64,000 nt of DNA from Triplophysa rosa. Lineage: Eukaryota; Chordata; Actinopteri; Cypriniformes; Nemacheilidae. Below, piece by piece: positions 10,327 to 25,300 of this stretch. The notes beneath the pieces are model-generated. The model was given only the letters and a program-made list of their open reading frames with translations, was not told the DNA's origin and did no database searches. Each line of letters begins with the position of its first letter. Within the stretch, counting starts at the first letter, position 1. The stretch lies in contig NC_079897.1 of the NCBI RefSeq assembly GCF_024868665.1, forward strand, positions 870,223 through 934,222, read 5' to 3'. The position numbers and the translations under genes are program-made.

Positions 10327-13300
10327 TCTTCTTAAGATTCAAGATTTAACATTCATGTTATTGGCATGAGGATCTCCAAAGCATGGAAACATTAAATACA
10401 CATATCGTCACAAAAAATGAAGAAGTATATAAGAAACTACTGTATATATACTGTATATGTTGATTGTGATGAAACTGATGGAATAATGTGTATATCATCT
10501 CTCTCTCGTGATGTGTGATGAAAGCACATTCTCATGTTCTGCTCACCTGATGTGTGACGGCTGTCTGTCGTCTGGATGAGACGGCTCGATGCGACTCCAA
10601 CGAAGCGCGTCTCTCTCTGAAGTGGAAGAAAAACGGATATATTCACATCAAGCATTGATATATAAAGCTCACATTAATGTATGCAATTCACTGAATGCGT
10701 GTGTCCGAGTGAGTCGTGAAGCCTCACCTGTCGCCGGATGTTTGCCGTCTTTTCTGCGTGCTGCAGGTTCAGGGGTGACGGACAGTTTGACGCGGAGGGT
10801 CTTCCGTTTGCTGTTACAAGACTGATTGACAGATGAATCCACGACTTCATAGATGCTGTGCATCAAACTGGACATGTCCTGACACACAACAGACACACGA
10901 CATCTGAATGAAGTGAAACGACTGTCTGAACTTGACAATCATGATGCGTGAGCATGTCTGACACGTTAACACAGAACCTGATCTCAGAATCTCGGGATAC
11001 AAATACGACGCTCTTGCATCCCCGTAAAGGACATTTCATGACAAATAACTTTGTAGTAATCCTCAATAAAAGTATTTATTATTACTGGATTTACTGTATA
11101 GATCTGCAGTTGTGTTGTGGTGCTGTTGGAGTTGATGTGCTGCGGATGCAGGATGTGTGAAACATGATTTTTTACCTCCATTGTCACTTTTCCGCTGTTG
11201 TCGAAGTCGTAGAGGGTGAAGACCCACTCGTGCCTGTTGTCTTCACCCACAGACACGTTACACTCCACGTCCTGTAAACACCACAAACACACCTCACCAG
11301 CAGGAGGCGCCACAACAATCATGCAACCTTCTGACTTCAAAAAAAGATATTCTTTTGATTGTTTTGCATTTTCTTTTAGGTCATCTCCTGAAATGCTATT
11401 AAATCAGACACACGGGGAGGTTTGCAGGTACAGTTTTAGTGTAATTCAGGGGTATCTTGTGACGCGCTGATGATTGGACATGTCAGGTGTGTCAGATGAT
11501 GATGCTGCAGGCGTCTATACGTGCCGACACTGAGCGAACAAACTCTTTCGCAACATCAGAATACTTTATAGCATTATTCATCTACGTGCTCTTTTCATCA
11601 ACAAAAACGTCTTTTTCTGCACTTCTACAGTTTTCTACAAATCTGTTGTTATTAGTAATATGAATACATTACTGTGTTTACTGTTGAATCAACCACGAAA
11701 ATGTGCAATGTTTAAAAATGCTGTCCATTTAAATGTCGATTTGTGTGTTCAAATGACATAAATGACATAAATGAAAGTAATGATTCTATAACAAACAAAT
11801 AATGCGCTTTCTTTCTCTCAGGAGAGTTTGACAATGGTATAAGTGTGTGTGTGCGGTCTGTAGATGTGAAGATGTGATGGACGTACATCTATACTGATGC
11901 GCTTGTGTCCTCTGCAGGTCACGTCGGAGTTCAGATACGGCAGCAAACGCTCGCATCCCTCCACTCTCTCTGGAGGCAGAACCACTGAAAACACACACAA
12001 TGAGCACACAAACTCAACACAACACTGCAGGTGGAATGCTTGGGTTTCCATCACACTGACTTCTTTTAAAGGTTGTTAGTGCCGATTGATAGTTTCATTA
12101 TTTGATCTGCCAAAATATTATTAATTCCACAACGATTATTTGCATCTATGATTCTTTTTTCATTTTCTAGCATAATCCTATAAAAACTTGTATTGATTAA
12201 AATATGTTATAAAACTACGATCTGATCCTCCTAGATACTATAGAGTTTTTGAACCTTATTTTACAGTATGATATTTACTATATTTAACACTATAGAATAT
12301 TATGCTATACTTGTATTATAATATAGTGTACTACTTCTGATTTCTTATGTTTAATACTACCGTATTTTTTGTATGCGGGATGGGTGGAAACGACAGAAAG
12401 AGTTAAGTAATGCAAACCACTGAAAGAAAAGCTGTTATTATTTACCTTAAAATGTAATCAATTCATATCATTATTCTCAGATACACTCATATGATGAACG
12501 CTAACCTCCACACAATGCATACAGCTCAGTAATAAACTGTATAAAAACATAAACACAACTCATAGTATGGTCCTTAAACCAGTGGTTCTCAAACTGGGGG
12601 CCCCCCAAGATGGATCCAGGGGGGGCACAGATTTTGTGGCATTTTATGAAATAAATACATTTATAATAGATTTTACGCAATCAAACATCAGAAAAATAAG
12701 ACCGCCAACCAAAACCAAAAAAGATGTTCCGGCATTGTGTAACAGAATATGTTTTTGCTTAAATTAAAATCCTAAATTTAACATTACCAGTCTTTATTTG
12801 GGGGGCCGCAAAGCAATTCACTCTACACAAAGGGGGCCGTACAAGGAAATAGTTTGAGAACCACTGGTGTAGAGGGTGAATGTGAGTACATACCCTCTAG
12901 AGGGCAGCGATGATCTGATATCTGCCCATCCTTCAGCCCAATGCCCTCGCACTTCTGCAAAACAACAAAAAAACACAAGAGAGACGTGTTAGTCAATCAT
13001 ACAGAGAAACATCGGATGCTTTTCATCCTCCCCGATGATGATGATGATGAGAAACATTCAGCCCAAAGAATCTCTTTGCATTCAGACTCCAAAGCAACAC
13101 CAGTTGGAAAGGAAAATCCCATTCTTCTCATTTATGTGTCGGTGGAAGCGCACCATCAGCACTCCTGTACTGCCAAGACTTAAAGACTCGCACACGAATC
13201 CAGAAAGATCAGATAGAGTCTAATCCACAAGCGACACACACTGACCTATTTAGTTTTCAGCTTTGTTCTATTTTAAACTTTGCTAAGTCATTTTGTCAGT

Positions 13301-16300
13301 AGTGGATTTTATGCAGAAAATTCATCTGTCGTGGGATGGAAGGAGTTAATCCTGGAACTGCTGGAGTATGATTGACATCCAGACACAAACACACCGAAAA
13401 CAATGCGTTACCTCCAACTTCTGAATCACAAAAATGCACTTGTGTGCGAATCCAAACCTGCTCACTATTATACACCGGGAAAATAAGACATCGACTCTTT
13501 CTTCTGACTGACAGAAGAACATATCAAGAGTTTGGTTCCAAAATGAGATAACTCCGTTTTTAAATGTCTATAATCATTTTTATTGTGCATTCCAATTAAT
13601 ATCAATCAAACTGCAGGTGGTTTGTTTTGATTTAAGCCATAATAACTCTGAAAATACAGCTGACGAACACAAGAAAAACATGTTTTTTGAAAATCCTTAA
13701 AAACGGAGTTATCTCATCTTGGAACCAAACTCTTCAGATCAAGATCATGACAAAAACGCCAAAATCAACATCTCCTCGGAAGACATTAAAACGTTTTTAA
13801 AAACAAATTGCTGGAAAACATTATTCCACTTTCACAATGTGTCCTCATCTTATGAGAGAAGTAAGATGCAGATGAAGGCTTCTATAGGTTTTGGGTTTGA
13901 TCGTAAGGAAACACACATCCTGATAAAATCACTTTGGATAAAAGTGTCTTCCAAATATAAAAATGATATTAATCAAAGTACGTTTTCATATCATGGAAAC
14001 TTCTGATGTTCAAACTGATGTTCTCTTTTACTGGTTCATGTAAATGACTAATAAAGATTCACGTTTTGCAGAAATACACCCCGATTAATACCCAGAAAGG
14101 CACTTTATAAAACCCACAGTTGTCTTGAAACGAACACATTTTTTCGAAAGCATTCAAACCCCGACGTGTTCATGGCAGTAAATGCATCCGTGAGCCACAC
14201 ACAGACTCAGTATTTTAAGGGCTAACACATGCTATTTTACCCATAATGCCTCACCCGCTGAGAAATGTGTGGACCATATGCTTCATTAAGAGCAAGGTTC
14301 CAATCCCCAGTTAAGAAAAACAAGAGCCTTGTTTCTTTATTGTGGACCTCTGGCGCTTAAAGCACAAACTCTGTGTTTCGATCAGAACAACGGCACATCT
14401 TCAGACGGACTCTACTGCAGAAAAAGCATGCGATGACTCCGAAAGGATCAGATCTCACAGCGTCTGAAACACAGATCTGAGGATCTTCAGAGGAGAGCGA
14501 GATGTTCGTTCACACATCAGATGACACGATCCCGCCTTGCTGAAGCTAAAACCTTTACGATAAACAATAAGCAAACTAGCTCTACGCACATGAAATAAAA
14601 ATACAAAGGAACACAACTCACTAAAACTAAGACTGAAACCTCAAGGAAACTTGCAAGTAGGATTAAAATAAAAACATGCATGAGAGTAAACACACGTATA
14701 GACTTTAAAAACAGTGTTGGATCCGTTCAGGGTTCTTTACACGAGACCTGCCGACTCTCAAGAGATGAGAATTCATCATTAAACTATGAAGCGAATCACA
14801 CGTCCTGTATTCTTGAGCTGTGAAACATGAGAGTTAGTGGAAGTCTGGATAATTCACATCAGATGTTTGTGTTTTTAACACGTTCAGGAAGAGGCCGGCC
14901 TGTACTTTCAGATGAAGGATGAAAACGAGACATTTGGCTGCATTTACAGTGTTTTTCACAAACATCTGGCACACGCTGGATTTTGATGCATTTAAAGTCC
15001 CAGTGAAATTAAAATGACTATTCTTATTTTTTCATGAAATATTGCAGCGCTCATGGTAAATAGTTTATCAATGTGGGTCATTTCCTTTTTAAAATTCATG
15101 TCGCCTTATAATCTTCAGTTAAAATCTGAAAATGCACTTCCGCCCTGAAATGACGATCCATCTCAAATGAGGTAAAATAGACGGCTTGGGCGGAGCATCC
15201 GTTAACTCCTCCCCTTCAGCTGTCAGTCTGCTGCCAGTTCCATTTCAAAATCCACGCAACAGCTGTTTTTACACACCCAATCAATTCGCAGTGAAAAACA
15301 CAAGCCACGCCCACTCATTTTATCCTTTGAAATTCCTTTTCACTCAGAAATGTGTCAGAATACAGAAGTAGAAACGATCGCAGCTTCTGGTTTACGGGGA
15401 CTTTAAAGCACAGAAGTATTATGGGATGTGATTTTTCAACCCGTTCTCACTCCCGACTCGTCACATATTGACGATCGGTCAGCTTCCCCTTGGCGTCACT
15501 TTTGATCACGCAGGGTACCCCTTTGGCATAGTTTTCCGACGAGTGCAGTTTCTTAGCATTTCATAAGTACTTGTGATTTTAATATTTTGGGGCACCTAAC
15601 CCCACCCCCACCATAAACCTAATCACTTCTCAACCATATAAAACACAACGCACGAATAAAAGTACCGTCACAGGTTTTTATTGCACAAACTGACCAAAAG
15701 CAGTGTAAAAGCACAAACAACGCGTGTCGCAGACCTGTTTGCACCGAAGCCTTACGATCATTTAATGAAGAATTAGCTAGATGCAGTCGATCGCGGGAGC
15801 CAATACCGTTTCACGTTCAAAGCCTACGAAATGAGGCGATCGGTCACGAGAACACGGGAGATCCAATGGCATCGAAGCTGAAGTAACTCTTAGCTGAAGT
15901 AACTCTTCTTCTGGCGGCAAGTTTTGAACGTCTGTTGTTCGGCTCACTAGAGATTTACGGCGGACGGTGATCGCTTTCGCAATCTGTTCCTCGTACAAAT
16001 CGATCGTTTCGCGTTGGTACCCTTGGAATATCTGTATTTTTTAGCAACACTGTAATGGCTTGTATCTTGTGTTTTATATATTATGATAAATAAACGGTTA
16101 CATTACTTGCTCAAATTGCCTGAATGCCGTCATCTAAACGCAAATAATCCTGGCCGTTAAACTTAAATCAAACCCCGAAACATCATCAATGCTAATTATA
16201 TCCAATATCCAATTTCATAACGACGGTAAAATTTGCTTGCCCCGCACGTCGAAAAATGACGCCAAAGGGGTACCCTGCGCCGAGGGGCGCGTGACCGAGC

Positions 16301-19300
16301 GTCAATATGTGACGAGTCGGGAGTGAGAATGTGTTGGATTTTTACATACTGACCAACATGAAAAGATTTGCAGTATAAAGCTGAAAGAAAACTTAATATA
16401 ATGTTTACAAAGTTTAACATAGTACAAAGTATACTTCAGTATGTACTATAGTAAACTGTGGTAAAGTTTACAGCTGCTGTAATGTTTCCGAAGTTTACCA
16501 TAGTACATATTAAAGTATACAACAGTATTTACTACAATAAACTGCAGTAAAAATCCAGGATGCTTAAGAGCTTTCAAACTTGACCATATATATACTGAAG
16601 TATACTACAGTATTCACTAGTTTATCGATTCATTATGGTTTATTTTACAGAATGCTGTATACAACGTCTAGGAATTACTGTAATCTACAACAGTTTACTA
16701 AAGTAAATACTAAAGTATACTACAAAATCTTTCATGTGGGGACAGAATTTTTCATGTGCCTCATTTGTAAGTCACTTTGGATAAAAACCTCTGCTAAAGG
16801 CCGAAGGGGCGGTTTCCCGGTCAGGGATTATCTTAAACCAGGACTAGGATTTAGTTAAATTAGGATATTTAAGTTGTTTTTAAAACATACTTTACAAAAA
16901 ACATTACTGATGTGCATCTTGAGAAAAAACAATCGCATTGATATATTTGAAGATAAGTTGTTTGCGATCAAGGCACCTTTAGCATTTAAGTTGGTCTGGG
17001 ACTAGTCTTAAGCCCTGTCCGGGAAGCCGCCCCTAAACGAGAAAGGTGAGATCATACAGGTATGTCAACACTTAATTCACATTCATTGTCTATTCTTCGC
17101 TCTTCTTTATGTTTCAAAAGAAACCAAAGTTTAAACCCGAGTTATGTACGAGCCGCCTACGAGCACAAACACCGCCATCTGCACCAGCTCCAGAGGGTCA
17201 AAGAGACGAGCGACTTTTCACCCAGAGGTCAACGTAAGGCACAGTGTTCTCTTGGCAGGACATGAGACATGAAGACATGACTCCGAGAGATCTCGAGGAC
17301 ACAGACAAACAGCAGCTGTGCGTTCAGACCTTTGAAGTTCTCCGAGCTTGTAAATCTCTGCACATATCCTCAACTCACAACCGCCAGTCGGTTCCTTCCG
17401 CCGATCTGAACCTCGTCTTCGATTCCGCCTGCTGAAATACTGATGGACTCTTTCCATTCTTATCAACACGCCGATATTCATCTGATGGAGAAAATTGGCC
17501 TCATTTTGTAGTACGACCTGAAGGGCCGAAGTTCTGCTGTTTCGCATCTGAGACGTGACGGCACCGAGCCACAGCTTGTGTTTGCGTCTGCAGGCGAGGG
17601 ATGAGAATCCGATGAAATTTCACATTTCTGCATCTGATTAGCGTCCGCTCAGTTTTCCTTTTTTCTGCAAAGCGTCGGAGAAAATATCTCTATTATCAGA
17701 ATAATACCTATTGAACGACATCGAATGATTATTGTGACACCAGTTGTCTTACAAACTCTGTGTTTCTGTTCAAATGAAGCGCTTCTGAATAAACACCAGC
17801 TCTTCGATCGTGATCTTGCTGGAGGTGAAGTCGGGCTTCTCAACCGTCACACACACCTGAACCTCAGTCTCAGACCGATCTTCCTCTCGGATGTGAAGGG
17901 CAGGACTTTCTAGAACGTTCCGTGTGGTTTCTGTGTGTCAGTATGAAACTCCACGGGAATTATTCCACATCTGACGCTGATCAAACGCCTCGTACGTGAA
18001 TCCACGAGTACATTTCTGACCCTGGATATTTTCACATTCAGTGATTTATTTGTAACAAGCAAACAGTATTTCTGTAAAGGAGAGATTTTCAGATTGTTTT
18101 GAACATGTCCAGGCACTTCAGCCTGATTAACTAAAACATTCTAACTTCAATCCGACTGCTATCAAACAGTCAGATGACTCCAAGTGACATGCGTTCCAAT
18201 GCGGACGTTTGTGATGTTGTTCTCTCCCCAAACAACGTGTCACCTCCTGCATGATGTCAATGAACCTTTGAAACATTTCGAAGAGCGCCGTGATGACGGT
18301 GAGCAGAAACACATGGACGGAATGAAAGCAAAGGTTGTGGATGTTCAGACAGATGTTTCTCACTTACATGTGATTGTGGGAGAGTTTCTGCTCAGACCCC
18401 TCAGGGCCTCTGGAACCGTTCATCTCTCTCAAAAGAGACTGAACCTGAGCTCACATACCACCACATACTGTAGCATACTTTAGAATTTACTATAGTAAAC
18501 TGAATTACGAAATCCCTTAACACTCTAGTGTTTTTGAAATTTACTATGGTAAATATTACAGTACACAACAGTATTGAATGCAGCTTATTCATTGTGAAAT
18601 ACTATATTATATATACATTAAGTACAAGTATGATTTCTACGATTTCATACCACAGTTTACTCTAGTAAAGGGTAAAATGATGACCACGATTGTTTTGCTC
18701 AACATTTTTTATCACAATTAATAAACACGATTATTTTGTCAGTTCAGAACTTAAGCTTTAAATGTTCAATTCCTGTGAAGTGGCAGTTTAAAAGAGAGAA
18801 GCTTTTTGAGCTTGCTTTCAAAACATGATTATCACAACGATTATGCTCGGTTACTTGTGGGAAGCATAAATCGTTATCAGGATAAAACACGATTAACCGT
18901 GCAGCCCTATTTGAGGGCATGGAGAGAGCCCTGTATGTTGGACTGAAAGATGCTCAATTGTTTTTTGAAAGCACAAGTAGACCCACATGAAAAAAATATG
19001 GTAGAATACTTTAATATATACAATGGCAAACTTGAGTAAAATCCCTAGATACTATAGTATTTGAAACCTTACAACAGTAGACATTAAAGCATACTATACA
19101 GCAGGAGTCGGGAACCTGTGGCTCTTTTCAAAAATCATGTGGCTCGCCAGGTATCTTACCCTTCACCAACATTTGATCGTTAATAACATCATAATATATA
19201 TGAATATTTCAGGTTGTCCTGGCATTCAAGCGTTTACCGTTGTGACCAGCACACTTCCTTCAAAAAGAAGTATGGAGTACTAATATTCCATTACAAATAG

Positions 19301-22300
19301 TGGTCGACCAACATGTCTACTGTCAAGAGCAAAACAAGAACCCAGAGTGACTGAATAAACTGTATTTATGTGTATATACACATGCTAATGGTTATCTGGA
19401 GTGTTGTGGCATTCAAGCGTTTCCAGTTGAGAACCTCTGGCACCTCCAACAAAACATGTAAAGCACACAGTGTCAAGACTGAATCCTGTTAAGTGCTTGA
19501 CCCGCATTGACGCTTGATATTGTCTGACATGTAAGAGTTATCATCAGTCTCTCATCACCCTCATCAGAGCGCCGGGAGTGCTCATCTGTCAGCCGTGCAC
19601 ACTTTCAGACGCATTCTTAACACTCGTGCAAGAACAGACTTCGTTCTGAGCTGTGAGCTTCAGTTCAGTCTTGGCAGTGACCGCGGGTCGCCTTCAGGTC
19701 AACAGCGAGTCCGGTCCCTGTGCTGTCTAAAAATACCCTCCTCCTCCCTGCCGCCCGGCCTGAGGAAGCACAGGCGTCTGGAGGGGTTGTGACACGAGAG
19801 GGAATATGTCACACGGACCGGCGCCAGCGGTCAGCCAATGCGGTAAGAGTTACGTAACACCACTCAAACATAACACACGATAATAAAAATGCAAAGAAGA
19901 CCACAAGAAAAAGACCCTAAATGATTGTCTGTCACTGTGTACTGTAGATACACCGCTGTAAACGCCAAACACACAAGTCCCTTTAGATAAATTCTTATGT
20001 TCTTACAACATAAACCGTTCAGATGCACTGATTATACAAACATCATAATTATATACATTCCATAGTACAGACAAACCAAAACCAACACGTCAAGCAGTAG
20101 CGAACCGTGACGTTTGAGCCTTGGCCCTCTGCGCACGCGGTTATCAACAACGTTTATCAGCTTTTCTCTTTTTTTCCCCGAGACAGGATAACAAAGTTCA
20201 TCCACAGGCTGTAAGTGTTTTGCGTTTTGAATGACGTTTTCCGCATTTCTTCTTCTTCTTCTTCTTAAGTTTGGCGGTTGGCGAAACCTGCTTAGGGTGC
20301 TTCTTCCACTTTACGAGATTGCTGGTGAACAATCCCCAGATGGCGGAAAGTTAGCAAAAAACAAAGCACGCCCGTTTAGAAAGATGATATGATGGTTTTA
20401 CTGGCACTCAAAATGAATCTCTCCCATTGATTTACTGTACTGTCAGCCAGCGGTATGCTAACAGAAGGAGCCGACGTAAACACACGTTCGACTTTTTGCA
20501 GCATGCGCAGGCTGCGCAGACAGGGTATGACATCGCAGAACTGCGACTGCTCTGTGATCTTGAATTACTCTCGTGAGACTTGGATCGACCCAGGAAGTCA
20601 AATATGACTTTTATTGAAAACAATATTTTCAAGTTTTTAAATATTATTTTTTACGATAGTTTAGGTCATCACAGAGGGCCCTGAGGGTTCGCTACTGATG
20701 TCAAGTATCTGGAACGTTACTTTAACATTAAACACTTTGTGACGAATGCATTTTCATTGAACGCGCAAACCTCATTCATTAAAAACAACTCTAAATACAA
20801 CAGACGACAACAATAACGCATAAACAAAACCAGCAGATACTAAAACACCAATCCTTAATAAAAAAATAAACAACCAACAAATTAAACATGCTGCAATGCA
20901 TTGTGGGAACTCTTTCTTAATGTAAAATGGTTTGGGCACATTCTGATCCTGTCCAGAAACATTTTTTGTCATGTTGGTTGGAAATCTCTTTACATCCTGA
21001 TAGCAATCAAGAAGTATAGTGGTCAAATAATATTTTTATAATTATATTTCGTCTGTGAAAGGAGTAGAGCCAAAAAACGTTCGCCCAATCAAAACGTTCT
21101 GGCCGAACGCTGCGACTGGTCATGTGTACATTTTCAGCCAACGTATTTTGCATCCCATTTCGCACCCCGTTCACGCAGACATCATACGTCATCAGCGCGC
21201 TCAATCAGCAACAATCAAACTTTCCTGCGGAACCGACAACAAGTAAATCTACAAAACGAAAGTCAGTTTTTGAAAAAGCAGTGACGAAAAAAAACGTCTG
21301 GATCATGAAAGAGGAAAAACTGGAATGAACATCGGTTCAGCTTTTACACGATGGAGACAGCTCCGGCAGGGTCTGAAAGACGATACCATGGTTGCTCTCT
21401 TTCTTTTGGACAGGTATGTACATGCTTCCAGAAGAATTTAATGGATTTAGTTTGTAATTCATTATGTGGATCTACAAAATACATTCATGTGTTTGGAGGA
21501 GGCGTGGCTTTGGACGGCGAATCGCATAGAGGGCGGGATTATCATTTCCGTGCTAGCAGGCTAAAGTTAGCACCTTTCCAAATCAACCACCCCACCTTTA
21601 AGTCTACTCAACAAAATCATCTTTATTCCTCTTCAAAACTAGTTCTTTTATTACTTTTGTTAGAACATTTTTGACAAAACGTGCAAAATCTTTCCTGATA
21701 CAAACTTTTCTTGCATTTTCTGTGTACATTGGGAGAAGTGCTGCATGGATCAAATCAAATTTAGATGCATTTCAATGCGAAAAGACATAATGCCTCACAA
21801 AGAAAAGCTCAAATGGCCATTTGGATAAAATGTCTGTATAAACATTGTGCTACGAGAGAGGATTGTTGACTTTGTTACAGGAAAAGCTTTTGAAAAGAGA
21901 TGAACTAGAAATTCTTGTCAAAATACTCAAAGTTAGCAGACTTGATCCTTAAAGTGAGTTTCCACAGATCAACATTTAAAAAGACACATGTTAGATGCTC
22001 TTTTATATGAAAGTCACTGTGGATAAAAGCGTCTGCTCAGTAAATGAATGTAGATGTCTAACCACAGACTTTAAATACAAGAACGTGTGCTCGTCTACAG
22101 TGAACTGGAAGAAGCACAAAGCCCACAAACATCCTCGCCTGTGACCCTCAGAAACCCGCTGCACCACGACTCCCCGGTGCGAAATTCTACAACACATTTC
22201 ATCCCAAACACACATCAAAAGGACCCGACCGCCTGCATGTGCAACACATTCATGGAAGATATTTACTGCAAGACGCATGAGTGCGACAAAACTTAGACAA

Positions 22301-25300
22301 TAATTGTCTACAGCAATTATAATGTTTGTTCCAATATGGCGGACAACTTACATTTCATACTCCTAAAAAAAGGTGCTTCAAAAGGTTCTTTGACGCCATA
22401 GAAGAACCTTTTGGTTCCATAAAGAACCTTTAAGATCTGAAGAACCTTTCTGTTCTTCAGATGAAGGGATCCAGTTTCTAGTTCTGATGGTGGGACAGAA
22501 TGAAGATTTCACATAAGCTTCCCGTCTTCATAAGAGGCTGAACAGATACTACACAAATCAATACACTGCCATGATATGAAACAGGAGGATTTACAACACC
22601 AGCCATGTGAGACGCTGGAATGAGGGTGAAAAGTTCAGATGTGGCGATACAATGTGGTTTTCTTGAGCCGATAACATCAGCCAGACCCACATCAACACGA
22701 GAGAAAGGTGGCGCACTGGAAATATGTTCAGTATGCGTCCTCCTAAAAAACCTCTAGCGCATTTTAAAAGAGCAAAATCTCACGTTTCCAAGCGCCTCTG
22801 AAACTAAAACGCCCGTTTTTCATTAACGTCCAAAGACCAGCCAGACATCAAAGAGCAAGCGTACCGTGAACCAAACGCCGGCCGCTGGAAAGACACGTTG
22901 AGACGGGCGCTCTTTCGAGGTATTAAATATCCACGTGAGTGGCTCATAGAGACGGCCTGTTTATTTGAAGGGAACCTGCGGGTCAACAGAGCGTTAAACA
23001 GCAGACGGACGTTTGAAGTCACGCGGCCGCTGGAGGAAGAAAATCAAACACTGGCTCGTTTCAAGCAGAAGACACCCGTAAGAAAAAAAGCCAAATGAGA
23101 TGTCTTGAATATCTTAGTGAGTTCTCCTTAGCGAGATCACGTGGAGAGCGAAGATGAAAAAGAGTCAGAAATGTGTGTGTCATGAGAGTTTGAGAAGAGA
23201 TGTCAACCGCGTGTCAAACTGAGCTCAGATTAAAACTCAATAAGATTGAAGATCTCAAAACATTTCTCATCACATTGACTCAAATCCAGATGATTTTACA
23301 CCTCCAGACTCTTCATGTTTTTGTCTTGTGTGCACAGTTTCTTGGAGATCTTTCCACATTTCTTATGAATTCACGCGATCTCTGTTCTATTTCTTTTGAA
23401 GTAATCTCAGACTGATCTGATGGTGATGAGATCAGATCTCTGCATGGGTCAAACCGGCCGATGTCAAATGAAAATGTAATCTAACTGTGACGGTAATGTT
23501 TGAAAATCTTGTTCTATATTTCCTACTGACACAAAGCAAAAGAAACAACAATTGGGGGGACTCATCTGAGACTTTTGCACGGTACAGCAAATCAATCATT
23601 TCAACACAATATCACTGCTGCCGAAACAAGTGATCAGCACAAACAGGCACAAACCATGACGCCTCAAAATGTTCCCTACGCAGGAAACTCACTTAAAAGT
23701 CAATGAGTGAAACATTTGCCCAAAAGGCAAGACGTGCTTCAGTCCCTATATGCCTCATGAAAGAAAATGATTGAAATGCTTTATTCATGAGGCAGAGAAG
23801 CATCTGGAAGTAGCTTTAAACGCAGAGAGAACGTCCAACTAACAAAGGCCCGTTTGCAGCTATTCTCAATCTGTGAGGACTTGAGCGAGCAGGATTCGAG
23901 CCAGCCCGCTCCGTCTGCCGCCCCATCCCTCGCTTTGAAGCCGCCAGCTAACCACTTTCAGCTGTGGCCGTGGAGTTTTACAGCTTGAATAACAGCCGTA
24001 CCTACACACGTGTGAGCTTGAGGTCCAAACCGGGGGAGAGTCTCACCCGACGCGACGTGAGAAAGTCGAGCTTCGAACGCTGGTTTACTTACGTCACAAA
24101 AACACAAGCGTTGACTTCGAATAACTGGAACCTTTATTAACACCTAAACTGCACATTTATAGACGGTTTCATCTTTACATTTATGCATTTTGGCAGACAC
24201 CTTTATCCAAAGCGACTTACATTGCATTATACTATACATTTGTTTCTAAGTATGTGCAATCCCCTGGGATCCAACCTCTAACCACTGAGCTACAGCTTAA
24301 CACTTCATCTAGCGCACTTTTGTGACCTCAATTTAACTTCCGCTACACATCCACGAAGATGATTTCTGATAACAATCAAAAGAAACCGAGAAGAAGCGTT
24401 ACTTGGCTAAACTTGTCTCGCCAATATTTTGACTTCGGACTGCGATACCAAGCTCAACCGCTAGATGTCAATGTACCATACGCTTTCTTTAAATGCCACC
24501 GACCCATTCGACAAATTGTTTATTTATTAAAACGACAACAAAATTCAACAAATCATTTATTTAATACAATTATTACACAGTAAAATCATAATAATACAAA
24601 TTGATATTAACATAAATTACATTCAACATAAATAGTTTTTTATTGTTAGACACTAGCCAAACACAGACTGGAAGTTAACTGGGGGTCAGGCGCGCGCGCG
24701 CATCCGATGAAACGTCTATAAATGAAACGTGCACACACTGAATGCATCGCATTCACTCGTCCTATTGTTCAAAAAGTCAACGCAAGTGCCGTTTTCTCTT
24801 CTCGCACCGTTTGTTTAGCGTGCAGACAGGAAGTGAGTTTAGGGTGTCTGTCTGTAGCCTTCGCTCTTGGGGGAATGTGGAAAAAGGATGAGGTTTCCAA
24901 AGCTTCACAAAAGAGGCTCCGGGAGTCTCAGCGAGATACATTCAGAGTCATTGTGAACAGTCAGGACGTAACCAAACATTAATACACAACGCTAATGGCG
25001 AAATGAAGCCTAAGAGACTAAACCTTTCAGTCGACATGATCTGAATGACATACCAAAGATAAAAACAGCAAAGAATGCCTGGAAATGATTCCAGCAACTG
25101 AGCAAACACATGGACCAGACAGCACAGACAGTTTCAAATGCCCTGCGACCGAGGGTGCGCTTACACAACAACAATGTACTAAAGGAATACTTCATGATAG
25201 TTTCACGATAATTCGCTCACCCACATGTAATACAAGCCACCTGTGTGTTTATTTCTTCTGTCGAAAACAAATTGAGGCTTTTGAGGAAAGCTTTCCAGGG

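Noticed and set aside
18127..18363. Membrane-protein exon on the minus strand in nkd2 intron 3
   Set aside because: It has a hydrophobic segment and a possible donor, but no acceptor, no partner exons and no recognised family.
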